From Chrysophaeum taylorii (taxonomy: Eukaryota > Sar > Pelagophyceae > Pelagomonadales > Pelagomonadaceae), in NCBI GenBank assembly GCA_029834535.1, contig JAQMWT010000084.1:10001-74000 (forward strand): a stretch of 64,000 nt of DNA, written 5' to 3'. Each line of letters starts with the position of its first letter. Within the stretch, counting starts at the first letter, position 1. The position numbers and the translations under genes are program-made. Of the stretch, positions 46,650-55,875 are shown one piece after another. The notes beneath the pieces were generated by a model. That model did no database searches and was not told the DNA's origin. It saw only the letters and a list, made by a program, of their open reading frames with translations.

Positions 46650-48023
46650 CTACTTGGCTTGTTTGAAGTCGTCGAGCATGGCCTTCACGTCGAGGGCAAG
46701 AGCCTCGTATAGCGAGTGGGCTCCGTCGATGAGGCGCTTGGCCCAAACGGGGGCTTGGTCGGTGGCGTATTTTCCGTCGAACCAAGGTGGCGGGAATCCC
46801 TGGTAGCCCAACTGGTACATAAAGGCGACGTTAGGGTCGGCCCCCGGGTCGTAGTCGGTCTCGTGAGAGACGTTGTAGAGGCGAATAGTACCCTTTATAG
46901 GCCTCGCCTCGTCGTCCTCGTCGAGGTCGAAGGTGGGTTCGGGATGCGCGACCCACGAGCAGTGGACGTCGAGGTCGTAGTAGAGCGCTCTGGCGCCGCG
47001 CTTGAGGGTGACGGCGACGCTCGCCGTCGTCTGATCGCGGAGCTCGGTGATCTGGACGTAGGCCGAGTTGCCGAGGTCGACCTGGATATCGAGGACGCGG
47101 GAGTTGAGGCGCTTGCGAATGTCGTGCGAGTAGTCCCTCTCCTCCAAGTAGCCGAGCTCGGAGGAGCCGTTCGCTTTCGACCGGGACAGCTCGAGCCCGG
47201 AAGCTCTCGTTTTCCCGACTTTATTTTCTTCCTGCTTTCGCTTCACTTTCTCGACTCGCTGCTTGGCGTCGACGTCGACGAGTTTCTCGAGGCGCGCGGC
47301 GAGGGTTTCGTCGACCTGTTTCGCGTCCTCGAGGGCCAGCTCGTACTTCCTCAACGCCTCTCGCGCCAGCGCGCGCCGGTACAACGCCTTCTTCTTCGCG
47401 CCGCCAACGTCGTCCTTTTTTTCCGGCGCCACAAACACGTCGTGGGGAGCGTCGTAGTACTTGAGGGCACGGCTCGCCGCCTGCTCGGCGCGGCCGGGAT
47501 GCCCTAGCTTGAGCAACGCCTGAGCGATATTCGAGTACAACGCGGCAGCCTCCCGCGGTTCGTCGGGGATGCCTTCGTCCCGCCGGAAACGCAGCGCCCG
47601 CACCCAAAAGGCCAATGCCTTGGCGGGAGATTTCGCGTACGCGCTCGTCCCCTTGGCTCGAGCCTCCGCGGGATTCTCGCACCTTTCGGCTTCTACGAGG
47701 TCGTCGACGCGAAGCGGCGACCGTTTCTCGATGTCTCCCGTCCGTTCGGCCTTCCGCATGTCCGCCTCGTCCACCGTCAAGTTTACCCCGGCCCCCAACA
47801 TGGCACACTGCGTCAGCCGCGGGTCTTGCATGAGCTCGCGCCCCAACTCGGCGAACTTCGCCGGCTCCGTCGCCGCCCGCGCCCGCTCGCTCATCGACCG
47901 CACCTTGGCCACGAACGCCGCGTCGGCGAGATGCTCGCGGATCGCGGGATGCTGCGCGCACCGCGACAACACCTCCTCCTCGCTCCCGCGAAAGAACTTG
48001 AGCAACCCGCCATCGGCGTCCAT
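46650..48023 (-). CDS. Co-chaperone-like protein: STI1-type motif, TPR region and Aha1 N-terminal-like domain
   Basis: 457 residues from ATG 48,023 (MDADGGLLKFF). A longer reading starts at a GTG and is less likely. Residues 1-85 hold an STI1-type segment ending ELMQDPRLTQCAMLGAGVNL. Residues about 115-265 are TPR-like (NPAEARAKGTSAYAKSPAKA, AAALYSNIAQALLKLG, ALYRRALAREALRKYELALE). After a basic linker, residues about 290-400 (DYSHDIRKRLNSRVLDIQVD, VAVTLKRGARALYYDLDVHC, KGTIRLYNVSHETD) resemble the Aha1 N-terminal domain that binds the middle of Hsp90 and stimulates its ATPase. TPR and STI1 modules commonly bind Hsp70/Hsp90 tails. A cytosolic Hsp90 co-chaperone is a fair inference. Intronless and complete. 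Confidence 0.72.
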   Translation of the reverse strand: MDADGGLLKFFRGSEEEVLSRCAQHPAIREHLADAAFVAKVRSMSERARAATEPAKFAELGRELMQDPRLTQCAMLGAGVNLTVDEADMRKAERTGDIEKRSPLRVDDLVEAERCENPAEARAKGTSAYAKSPAKALAFWVRALRFRRDEGIPDEPREAAALYSNIAQALLKLGHPGRAEQAASRALKYYDAPHDVFVAPEKKDDVGGAKKKALYRRALAREALRKYELALEDAKQVDETLAARLEKLVDVDAKQRVEKVKRKQEENKVGKTRASGLELSRSKANGSSELGYLEERDYSHDIRKRLNSRVLDIQVDLGNSAYVQITELRDQTTASVAVTLKRGARALYYDLDVHCSWVAHPEPTFDLDEDDEARPIKGTIRLYNVSHETDYDPGADPNVAFMYQLGYQGFPPPWFDGKYATDQAPVWAKRLIDGAHSLYEALALDVKAMLDDFKQAK

Positions 48024-48049
48024 TCGATTCTTCTTCTTTTTCACTAACC

Positions 48050-48900
48050 CTCACGGCTCGACTAATAACATGAGCTCTCTCAACCAGTCCCGCAAAATCG
48101 TGCTCGCGAGTAGTATGGCGGCACAGGAACCGCATCAATACGTCGCGCCGTTGTCAAAAGTGGGATGTGGGCACATACTCGGAAAGCGACACGTTCTTCT
48201 TCTTCTGATGACTATTTTAGGGACGACATCTGAATAAACAAACCCCCAGAGCGCTGCTTCAGGGTTGAGTTGAGGATTTTTTTTGACCTACACGGTGCGC
48301 GTGCCATGATTGACTTGCACCTGCCGACCTCTCCGGACAAGCAAAGGTAGAGGCATCCGCAAGCTCGTATGCGCGAAGAGGCGCAATTCCACCAAGCCGC
48401 CGCGCGACCAGAGTCGAGCAAGCCCCAAAAGAAAAAAAAAGATGGCCCGCTGGAAGGAAAAACGCGACAACAAGCCAGCCCCGAGTCTTAGGACAGAAAT
48501 GCGTGCGTGTGGAAGAAGAGTCATCCACATCTGCTCGACACCACCGACACGCCAAGATGCTGGAGAGACTCGACACAAAGGTGAAGACGTATTCAGAATA
48601 TTATTTGGCGTTCACCCCGCACACCCACTCGAGGTCACATGACCAGAGGACGAGGCCATATTCACCGAAAACAATGCCGCCGCAAGGTGCGGAGTGAAGT
48701 GCATCTCGTCCTTTAAAACACCGCCAGATGTGATGATTTGCCAGAACGCGCGAGCACAGCGCCCGTTTATTCAACATCACGGGTAAGTAACCTCCGAGGG
48801 AGCACATCACTTAGAGACACAACAAACTGCAGCTTGTGCGGCATAGGTTCTGCCAATGACCTCAGCGCGACGCGCAGATAGAGAGCTTAAGATGCTCGCG
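48050..48900. other. No confident gene
   Basis: ORFs of about 100 residues overlap on both strands around 48,290-48,640 without known motifs. Confidence 0.45.
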
Positions 48901-48904
48901 GACA

Positions 48905-49320
48905 TTTTACGCGCGTCCGTATCCGCTCGTCATCCGCGTCCGCGCGTTATCCGCATCCGCTCGTGGCGGGGCTATCCGAATCCGCGACGTTGTCCGCATC
49001 CGCTCGGGCCCGCGTCCGCGCGTTATCCGCATCCGTTCGTGGCGGGGCATGTCCGCGTCCGCCGCGTGTCCGCGTCCGCCGCGTGTCCACCGCATCCGTG
49101 TGTTACCCGCATCCACGGCGTGTCCGCATCCGCGGCTCCGCGGCGTGTCCGCATCTGGGGCTGTCCGCATCTGCTACGGAGCTGCGTCCACAGCCGTATC
49201 CGCTGTCTAACCGCACTCGTGGGACGTCCGTGCCTGCCGTCTAGCTGTATCTGCGTATGTCGGCGTCCAAGGCACACTTGCGCCTGCGGCGGCTGCTCCG
49301 AGTCTGCAGGGTGTCCGCGG
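48905..49320. repeat. Degenerate GTCCGCATCCGC minisatellite
   Basis: Dozens of 6-12 bp variants (GTCCGCGTCCGC, ATCCGCATCCGC, TGTCCGCATC) for about 400 bp, ending where similarity to the 33 kb element begins. Related arrays lie at 33,206-33,240 and 51,855-51,960. Confidence 0.85.
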
Positions 49321-49920
49321 TTGCAGGGGAAAAGAGGCAACTTGGAGTTTATGCCACCCTTGCCATGAAACACGTCCAATTACGTAACTGTGCCCTCGCC
49401 CGCTTGATCGGAAGCCTGTTTACGTGGATAGTGCGCGATCGTGAAGCCCGCCGGGACCCGGGCGGGGTGGGGAGCCAGGAAAAGCTCGACGGTATTGGGC
49501 TTACGGCTCAACGCTGCGAGATGGACACGCAACAGGCGGTGCTGCGAACAGGAAGGAGGCGGCGGCAAGGGCAAGTTAGGGTGAGAGCTGCCGACGAGAA
49601 GATGGCGTAGAAGCCACGGGCCGGGAATCGGTATTCGTGCGAGGAGAAGAGGAGCGGGCCGCAGGAAGCGGAGACATGAAAGAGGAGCGAAATGAAAAAA
49701 AGAAGGGCGTCATCAAGGGTAGAGCGAGAGGACGCCCAGAGGAGGGGCGAGGACTACTTGCGATCAAGTGTTTTCGGCGCCGGACTCTTCATCATCAGCC
49801 TCGGTGTCGTACTCGAGATTGTCTCGTGCGCACCAGTGGTGTTTGGCGTTTCTTTGAACAACGCCCAAATCCGGTCGTAGTCGATGCCGCCGTCGAGTTT
49901 CTTCCAGAAAAACGGGGAAG

Positions 49921-50908
49921 TTATGTTTGATGATTACGAAGGCCTTGAGCAGCCTGGGCCTGAGGCTGAGAGCGAAGCGGCATTTTGGTCAGCTTCGTGA
50001 TCCTGAAGACCCGCTCCTCGTGAGCTTCAGACAACTGTGCGCAGCCCTTACTCTCAAACAGTATGGTCGCCGTCGGGTATTCGTCGCGGATCATCGAGTT
50101 CGCATAGATCTTTGTCATATCGAGACGCTTGCCGCGAACTCCATCTTCGACAACGAATTGCTGGTATGTATCGTAAGTCATCGCCCGGAACTTAGCCAGT
50201 TCGGTGAGCGTCGTGTTTCTGCGGCGTAGCGACTGGCTCATCCGCTGATTCATCGTCATCGCCGAGGTCGAGAAGATCGTCGTCGAAGTCAGAATCGGAG
50301 TCGGCAGTACGACGCTTCTTCTTATAGGGCAAAGGCTGCGTCGGTTCTGGCTGAAGCGAAGCGAGTCTCTCTACTGCTTCCTCCCAAGCTGCCTCGAACT
50401 TGACAGTCGCGAGCTTGGCTTGTGCCTGCGGCAGAATCCGGCTGAGCTTGAGCGTTGGATTCAGCAGCATCAAATCATCACCACTTTCGCCGGCACACGT
50501 TGCAGGTGGCGCCGCTTCAGTTTTTCGACAAGCACCTAACTGAATGTTTGAATGCAATGGTCAACATCACCCCACGGAACATCGTCTAATTTGCGATTCG
50601 GGCCGGTGCCGGTGTGCCGTCTTGGGACACGCAGCTCCCGTTTCTCAAGCGACTTGATGCAACGATAAACGTACGCTCGCTCCATGTCGGGGCCACTGGA
50701 ACGTCGCCTTCGGTCTGGAGTGAGTTTCATGGGTGGCTGCAGGGCCGCCTCGAGCTGCGAAGTCAGTAAATGGCCGAGGAACCTTGCCGAAAGACGCGGA
50801 GTAAGAAGCGGACTCGACGGCTCTAGACGGGGCGTCGGTCTCTGTAGTCGCATCTGTATCAAAACCTAGGCTCTCGTACTGGTCGCGCAACATGTCCTCG
50901 CGCAACAT
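49921..50908 (-). CDS. Unrecognised ORF cluster of the longer element, C-terminal part
   Basis: Three overlapping minus-strand frames. One (50,645-50,908) begins LREDMLRDQYESLGFDTDAT. The next (50,536-50,862) ends DMERAYVYRCIKSLEKRELR and KLDDVPWGDVDHCIQTFS, which looks like a small helical DNA-binding fold. Then come FEAAWEEAVERLASLQPEPT with KKKRR and an acidic run (50,192-50,557), and KFRAMTYDTYQQFVVEDGVR (49,921-50,259). Frame changes may mark introns. Function unknown. Confidence 0.4.
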
Positions 50909-51037
50909 GTCCTCGATCTCTAGCGCGACATCATCCTTGTTGACTTTCTTTGATGGACCTCGCCGGTGACAATCTGTGAGGTGGAGAACGGCGACTTGCC
51001 TTGGATAAATTCGTCGTAGATGGCCGGCTAGTGTCCC

Positions 51038-51631
51038 TTAATTAAACGCAGACATCCGTCCGGTGTTCGATGGCTCCTTGATTAAATCCTTTCTCTTGCA
51101 AGCCTGCCGAACCAGTGGCAGCATGTTGCCGCCCGGTAGGATGCATCTCATTTGAAACGCGACGCTCTTCTCTGAAACGCCGCCGTCGGTGGACATGCAT
51201 GCCAGGGGGCCGTTCGCCACTCCGAAGAACGACTTGACAATTGACTTGTACAAGCGAGACAGGCTTGCCACCTCATCGTCGTCGGCATCAGAGACACCCC
51301 CTTCGTCCTCGGTAGTTCCATCAGTGGCATGCGATTCTCGATAGGCGTTGACGAGGCTCTGAGCCTTCACACGCTCATCGTTCTCTTTCTTCATCTTCTC
51401 GTACCGCGCCTTCAGACGCGCAAACGAATGAAATGGCCTCGAACTCCGGCATGCAACCCAGAACTCGCGCTCCCTGTCGTCGTGGACTTCGTACTCCGGA
51501 CATGAGATCTTTATCGCCTCTTTCTGCACTCCGCTCGGAAATTTTGTGCTTTGATTGGTGCTCAACGACGAATGCCTGCCACTCTCTTCGACGTTCAGCA
51601 GCAGTCCACCCTTCCACCAGGTGCTAGGCAA
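51038..51631 (-). CDS. Hypothetical 197-residue protein of the longer element
   Basis: Open frame on the minus strand: WWKGGLLLNVEESGRHSSLS, a Lys/Glu-rich helix (LKARYEKMKKENDERVKAQS), an acidic patch (DEGGVSDADDDEVAS), then RLYKSIVKSFFGVANGPLAC and a C-terminus ending GRMSAFN. It precedes the ORFs at 49.9-50.9 kb on the same strand and may be an exon of one gene. No family recognised. Confidence 0.45.
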   Translation of the reverse strand: MPSTWWKGGLLLNVEESGRHSSLSTNQSTKFPSGVQKEAIKISCPEYEVHDDREREFWVACRSSRPFHSFARLKARYEKMKKENDERVKAQSLVNAYRESHATDGTTEDEGGVSDADDDEVASLSRLYKSIVKSFFGVANGPLACMSTDGGVSEKSVAFQMRCILPGGNMLPLVRQACKRKDLIKEPSNTGRMSAFN

Positions 51632-51854
51632 GGAAAATTAGTACCCGACGTCCTTCGAAAAGTCTTCGAACACGAGGTTCCTCTGCGCAGCACCTTCTGA
51701 ACCCCCGCGCTCCCCTTCCGATGCTGATGTCATGACCGCTTCTTGCTCGCTGTGTCGCTCACGAGACGAGGTTAAAGGATCTCGAGGATTGAGTGCGGTT
51801 GGACCCATTGTTTCAAGCAGCGGAGACGCGACACGGAGAGACGCGACGCTCCCA

Positions 51855-51960
51855 CACCGCAGGCGTCCGCATTTGCTGGGTGCCTGCATCCGCGAGGTGT
51901 CTGCATCCGCTGGCTGTCCGTGTCCGCAGGGTGTCCGCATTCGCAGGTCCCCTGGTCGCG
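51855..51960. repeat. GTCCGCATCCGC-type minisatellite, right edge
   Basis: GGCGTCCGCATTTGCTGGGT and further GTGTCTGCATCCGC/GTGTCCGCATTCGC units. The adjoining GCGACGCTCCCACACC matches the reverse complement of 33,248-33,263. Confidence 0.8.
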
Positions 51961-51971
51961 GACACTTGCAG

Positions 51972-52759
51972 TCACGGTCCAAATGCGCGGGTCGGATGCG
52001 GACACGATCCGCTTCCGTGAGCTTCTTTAGATAGAGCTCCAGGGCAGGGAGTGTCAGAGCGAAAATGCAGAGGCGCGGAGTCGGAAATGGGCACAGCAGC
52101 GCCGCCCTCAGCTCTGAAAACGGATTCGTCGCTGGCCACGTAGAGATGATCGGGAGTGATCATATCAGAGGCCATCACTCGCAAAACAAAGCGCGGCCCA
52201 CGCGCAGGAAACCGGGTGGCGACAATCGATGGGTTGGTGGCCAAACCGAGGTCCGGGGGAGCTGGGATTCGGGGATTCAGGCACGGAGGTCTTGCGGCGG
52301 GCATGGTACCGTGTAGTTTTGTCACTGTCATCGCAGCAGGGTTTATCGGCAAAGACAAAGGTTCCCGATGAAATTCACCAGCGGGGTGGTGGCGTTTCAC
52401 CGGGCCGTAATGACCGTGGTGGCAGCCGGGACAGACCACGCTGCAGGATCCCAGTCAAGCGACAAATCATAGGGAAGAACCGTAATAATGACCGTGGCAC
52501 CGCTGGTGGCATCTGGGTGCAGTTCCTGGTGGTTGTAGGGGTTCGGGATTCGAATGTAGTCAGGCAAGAAGCGCATTATTACCATATCCTGCACCTCAAC
52601 TACGCGGAGGTAGCCGTCAATTATGCACGAGGCGACGTCACCACGGGTGACGACGCTTGCTGCACTGTGTGCGATCCGAGACGACCACATCCACATCGAG
52701 CGTTGTTTCTCGTGGCACAGCAACTGGATAATATCAAGGGCCGCCGGGCATTGAACCAA
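51972..52759 (-). CDS. Hypothetical protein pieces, minus strand
   Basis: Two overlapping frames. The upstream one (52,397-52,759) has LLCHEKQRSMWMWSSRIAHS and FLPDYIRIPNPYNHQELHPD and reads like a genuine domain. The downstream one (51,972-52,439) has RFVLRVMASDMITPDHLYVA. They may be two exons of one gene. No family recognised. The end overlaps the edge of the dispersed element. Confidence 0.35.
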
Positions 52760-53220
52760 CAGCGAGCGCGAGATCGACTTCCGATTAGAGTTTGTTGTGG
52801 AGAGCGGACGGTTCTTTGGGGCGCGGGTTGCGTTTGTGTTTGTGAGACGACGACAAGCCGACTCGTTCGGCGCCCAGACGCCGTCGCTTCAGAGAGACAA
52901 CAACAGTTGAGGTTGAAGTGAATCGATCATCGTTCGAAAGGTGTGGTGTGGTTGCTGTACAACAAGGACGGATCTCTACCAGAACGGCGCCACAAGGAAG
53001 TCGTCATCATCAGTCATCAATGAAGCGTCACACAAAAAAGATAGATATCCTTTTTCCGCCACAATAATGAAAAATTGGCGACAAAAGGACGCGCGCCAAA
53101 ATTTTCCCTTTTGTCACCTACTTTTTGTTGTGAATCCAGAAATGAGGAGGGTAAATGTTAAAATATCCGGCGCCAGTTGTGCGAATTCCAGCAGGATCCC
53201 AGAAACTTTGCGTTAGAGGA

Positions 53221-53788
53221 TGGTGCGTGTGGTGAAGCATGATGAGCGGTTATTGCGCGCGTGTAGGTCCTAACGCCGCGGAAGGAGCAGGACCTGACGT
53301 CGCTGGTGACGGGGGCGTATACGTTTACGGTGAAGAATTCGACGGAAGTTCCCATCGAATTTTTCGCTCGACTCGAACCTAAGGATTCGATTTTTGGGTC
53401 CGCAAAACAAAAGAATATTCGCGAAACGATACCCGTCGGGAAGACCTTGGACGTGAGCCTCGACGGCGAGGCCCTGTGCGCCGTAGCGGTTTTTGTGGAG
53501 GAGAACTGGAAGGTGTGCGTGAGTCAGACGGTCGACGCGTCCCGGCACGAAGGGTTGGAGATGACCGAGGCCGATTTGGAGCAGGAGCTCGCGCCCCAGG
53601 AACACCACGCCATCCTCACCACCCTCGGTCTTCCCCTCCCCGTTGTCATCCCGACCTCCGCCACCAAGCCATCGGAGGAGGAGGAGGAGACCGGCTGCAT
53701 GTGTTGCCGGAAGAAGAAGATTTCAAAAGAGACGACGACGTCAACAACAACTTCTTCTAGCGCTCCTCCTCCAAAGTCCGTAGTCTAG
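53221..53788 (+). CDS. Small protein with Cys-Cys/Lys tail, possible 44-nt intron after the ATG
   Basis: The open frame from about 53,268 encodes VLTPRKEQDLTSLVTGAYTF and EVPIEFFARLEPKDSIFGSA, then ETGCMCCRKKKISK and a Ser/Thr-rich end at 53,788. No ATG lies in this frame near the start. An ATG at 53,219-53,221 is followed by GTGCGT, and GCGTGTAG ends just before 53,266. Removing these 44 bases would give MVLTPRKEQD. The CMCC-KKK tail could be a palmitoylated membrane anchor (inference). Family not recognised. Its end overlaps the phosphatase gene by four bases in a tail-to-tail arrangement. Confidence 0.55.
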
Positions 53789-54747
53789 AGGAAGATGGCC
53801 GCCCTTCTATCATCATCATCATCATCATCAAATTGTGGGGTGGTGTTTTTGTCGTCATCGACGGGGACCGCCTTGGACGGCGCCTGTCGAAAGGTGAGGA
53901 AGTGCTGGAAGAGGTGGGAGTCGAGCCTGAGGACCGAGGCGAGGTTCCCGCAGCGGCCGCAGTAGTTTGGAGCCGACCAGACCGTCACCACAGACTTGTC
54001 GTCGAAATGGTGCTTGTAGCCGTCCATGACGAGCTGGTGCGCTCGGGCGATCCAATCGATTCTATTGACGCGACAAAAAGTGGCGGCCGCTCGGGGCCCA
54101 AACAGGTACCCCGCCCCCCGGTTCGAAACGACAAAATCTTCCGCATCTTCCGAAGGGTCCGACCACAGCAAGTCGCAGAGCGCACCCTCCGTCGGCAGCT
54201 CGACGGCTCGATCGATCGTCGCGACTTGATCCATCGTTCTCGCGAGCGGAGAAAGACCGCCGTGCACGCAAAAGACCGAACCCTCGACGACGGCCGAGAC
54301 GTTCAAGACGTCGAAGACGCTGCAGCAGTCGCGCCAGACCGTCGGACTCCCGTACTTGGCAACGCATTCGTCGTAAAACCCGTAGATTTGAGTTATTTGC
54401 CTGCACTCGTGGTTTCCGCGGAGAAGCGTCACGCGCTTCGGGAACTTTGCCTTGTAGCACAGCAGGAGTTCCAACACTTCGACGCTGTCGCGTCCGCGGT
54501 CGACGTAGTCCCCGAGAAACACGTAATTCGTGTCGGCGGGCGAGCCCGCGATCTTGAAGAGCTCGAGGAGGTCCTGGAACTGGCCGTGGATGTCGCCGCA
54601 GATGGTCACGGGGGACTCCACCACGACCACGTTCGCCTCCTCGATCAGCAGGGACCGCACGTACACGCACAGACCGTGGACCTCCTCCTCCCGCGCGATG
54701 CGTTCGCCGCGGTCGACGAGACCTTGGAGCCACCTATCAACATTCAT
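53785..54747 (-). CDS. PPP-family Ser/Thr protein phosphatase catalytic subunit (PP4/PP6-like)
   Basis: 320 residues from ATG 54,747, unbroken. All metal-binding and catalytic PPP motifs are present: GDIHGQ (about residue 51), GDYVDRG, RGNHE, HGGLSP and SAPNYCGRCGN, with RAHQLVMDGYK between the last two. Overall length and motifs such as DTNYVFLGDYVDRG, ITQIYGFYDECVAKYG and LCDLLWSDP fit the PP2A/PP4/PP6 group. It dephosphorylates Ser/Thr proteins with two metal ions and normally works with regulatory subunits. Members usually end with a short tail such as TTPYFL. Here NTTPQF is followed by eight Asp, encoded by an (ATC)n microsatellite, and by RRAAIFL, so the tail is unusual. The ATG sits four bases from a dispersed repeat. 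Confidence 0.92.
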   Translation of the reverse strand: MNVDRWLQGLVDRGERIAREEEVHGLCVYVRSLLIEEANVVVVESPVTICGDIHGQFQDLLELFKIAGSPADTNYVFLGDYVDRGRDSVEVLELLLCYKAKFPKRVTLLRGNHECRQITQIYGFYDECVAKYGSPTVWRDCCSVFDVLNVSAVVEGSVFCVHGGLSPLARTMDQVATIDRAVELPTEGALCDLLWSDPSEDAEDFVVSNRGAGYLFGPRAAATFCRVNRIDWIARAHQLVMDGYKHHFDDKSVVTVWSAPNYCGRCGNLASVLRLDSHLFQHFLTFRQAPSKAVPVDDDKNTTPQFDDDDDDDRRAAIFL

Positions 54748-54750
54748 TTT

Positions 54751-54830
54751 TGTCTTTAAATGTCGACTGCTAAGAGGGGGGGGTGTGTGTGGGGAGCATG
54801 AAGGATGTGGGTGGGTTTGTGGGGTATTTT
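54751..54830. repeat. Dispersed repeat, copy 3, next to the phosphatase start
   Basis: TGTCTTTAAATGTCGACTGC, TAAGAGGGGGGGGTGTGTGT and AAGGATGTGGGTGGGTTTGT. Matches 33,272-33,314 in the same orientation and 25,014-25,070 inverted. It lies directly upstream of the phosphatase ATG, where the promoter or 5' UTR should be. Confidence 0.8.
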
Positions 54831-54900
54831 GTCACCAACACGAGAAAAGAGGGTGGTGGTTTAGTGTCATCGAAGTCGTTGTTGTTGTCCTTTTTTGATG

Positions 54901-55412
54901 ATGCTCGTCGAGATCGTGGGAGCGCGGCGGTTGAGCGTGTCCCGGTCGCTCTGCGTCGCTCGGGTAATAAATAATAATAACAACAAGACCGTCTTCCGAC
55001 CAAGGAGGCCTCGTCGTCGAGTCCTTTGTGGCGCCACCGCTTCTCGACGGAGGGGGAGACCGTCGATTTCCTCGTTCTCTTCAAGAAGGACGTGGTCGTC
55101 GGCAAATGCAGCTGCGCCCTGACTCCGCAGGAGCGGTGGCTAAGCCTCGGAGGAAAGGCGGCTCTCAGGATAAAGATGACCGAGGACCAGCCGCGGGAGC
55201 CGTTGGCCATTTCTCCAACCACGATTCCGGATTTAGTCGTCGCAGCCGCCCGCGCGGCCAAGGAACGAGCCGTTGCCGCCATCGCGGACACGGCGGTCGC
55301 GACGGCGCGTTTCGCCGCGACCGCGGCGTCCAATTCCCGCCACGAGGCCGCGACCATTTCGAGCGCCGTCGCGAGTGCCGCGTTCGTCGGCAACATGGAA
55401 GAACTAAACTGA
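54901..55412 (+). pseudogene. C2-domain-like host gene, frameshifted and cut by the bacterial junction
   Basis: From the ATG near 54,901 the plus strand reads MLVEIVGARRLSVSRSLCVA and then NNNNNKTVF. In another frame it continues TKEASSSSPLWRHRFSTEGE, TVDFLVLFKKDVVVGKCSCA and LSLGGKAALRIKMTED. The order (LVEIVGARRL, P-x-W-x-x-x-F, GK-S-L, G-x-A-x-L-x-I) is that of a C2 domain. An Ala-rich coiled-coil tail follows (VVAAARAAKERAVAAIADTA). A one-base shift near 55,000 separates the parts. The frame ends within a few codons of the junction at about 55,400, so its true C-terminus is missing. Confidence 0.5.
55390..55412. other. Eukaryote-to-bacterium junction
   Basis: Left of this point the frame NSRHEAATISSAVASAAFVG belongs to the C2-like gene. 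Right of it the sequence immediately encodes the body of a bacterial DUF2164 protein lacking only its first few residues. There is no repeat, gap or linker at the join. Confidence 0.7.
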
Positions 55413-55648
55413 CATCTGAGGAGCGGGCGCGCCTTGCTCCAAAACTCATTGACTACTTGTCGGCTGAGTTCGATGTGGATGCGGGCCAATTTGAAGCAGA
55501 GTTCCTGCTCGACTTCCTCACCAGGGAAGCTGGCGCGGTGCTCTACAATCGTGGACTGAATGACGCCCATGCAGCTCTTGCCAAACACATAGACAGTTTT
55601 GCCGACGTCATTTATGCGCTGGAAAAACCGGTGGAGACACGGCGGTGA
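55400..55648 (+). CDS. DUF2164 family protein, 5' end lost at the junction
   Basis: RTKLTSEERARLAPKLIDYL, DVDAGQFEAEFLLDFLTREA and GAVLYNRGLNDAHAALAKHI match DUF2164, a small bacterial family of unknown function with an AE-LLDF and YN-G--DA signature. About 80 residues are present, close to full family length. The original ATG appears replaced by host sequence (a KLTSEER-type start is usual near residue 4). It is followed by a GCATTTG-TATT-CAAATGC hairpin. Confidence 0.75.
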   Translation, partial: RTKLTSEERARLAPKLIDYLSAEFDVDAGQFEAEFLLDFLTREAGAVLYNRGLNDAHAALAKHIDSFADVIYALEKPVETRR

Positions 55649-55651
55649 AAG

Positions 55652-55669
55652 CATTTGTATTCAAATGCT
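55652..55669. terminator. Small hairpin after DUF2164
   Basis: A perfect 7-bp stem (GCATTTG/CAAATGC) with a 4-nt loop, four bases after the stop. No clear T-run follows, so terminator function is uncertain. Confidence 0.35.
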
Positions 55670-55875
55670 GATTTCATGGTTTTACCAATAAAGATTGGGA
55701 AAGTGGGTTAGTTCCTTCTGTTTAACACTAAATTTGTAAGTTCTCAGTATTGTTTGACTTGGTGGTCAACAATGCTGATGCGGGTGGTGCATCACAGATA
55801 AATCTGGAAACGGTCCTTTGCGGGTGGGCAAAAGGGCAGGGACCAGGGCGCCACATCTGCATCGAAGGGGATAAG

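Larger units (their letters stand above)
49318..51960. mobile_element. Unclassified element, longer copy
   Basis: Its two end regions match, in inverted orientation, the 1 kb insert in the copia fossil at 33.2-34.2 kb. The internal 1.75 kb (49,980-51,735) is unique to this copy and carries minus-strand ORFs. GCGGACAC-type sequence and the GTCCGC minisatellite lie at both edges. No transposase motif is recognised, so the class is unknown. A host segment copied into the fossil is the alternative. Confidence 0.55.

Noticed and set aside
46716-47507. 263-residue plus-strand ORF
   Set aside because: Exact antisense of the STI1-TPR-Aha1 gene in GC-rich DNA, with no motifs of its own.
48905-49330. 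CRISPR-like array of GTCCGCATCCGC
   Set aside because: Units are short, degenerate and contiguous with no unique spacers. It is a minisatellite.
53833-54759. 308-residue plus-strand ORF
   Set aside because: Antisense shadow of the phosphatase gene.
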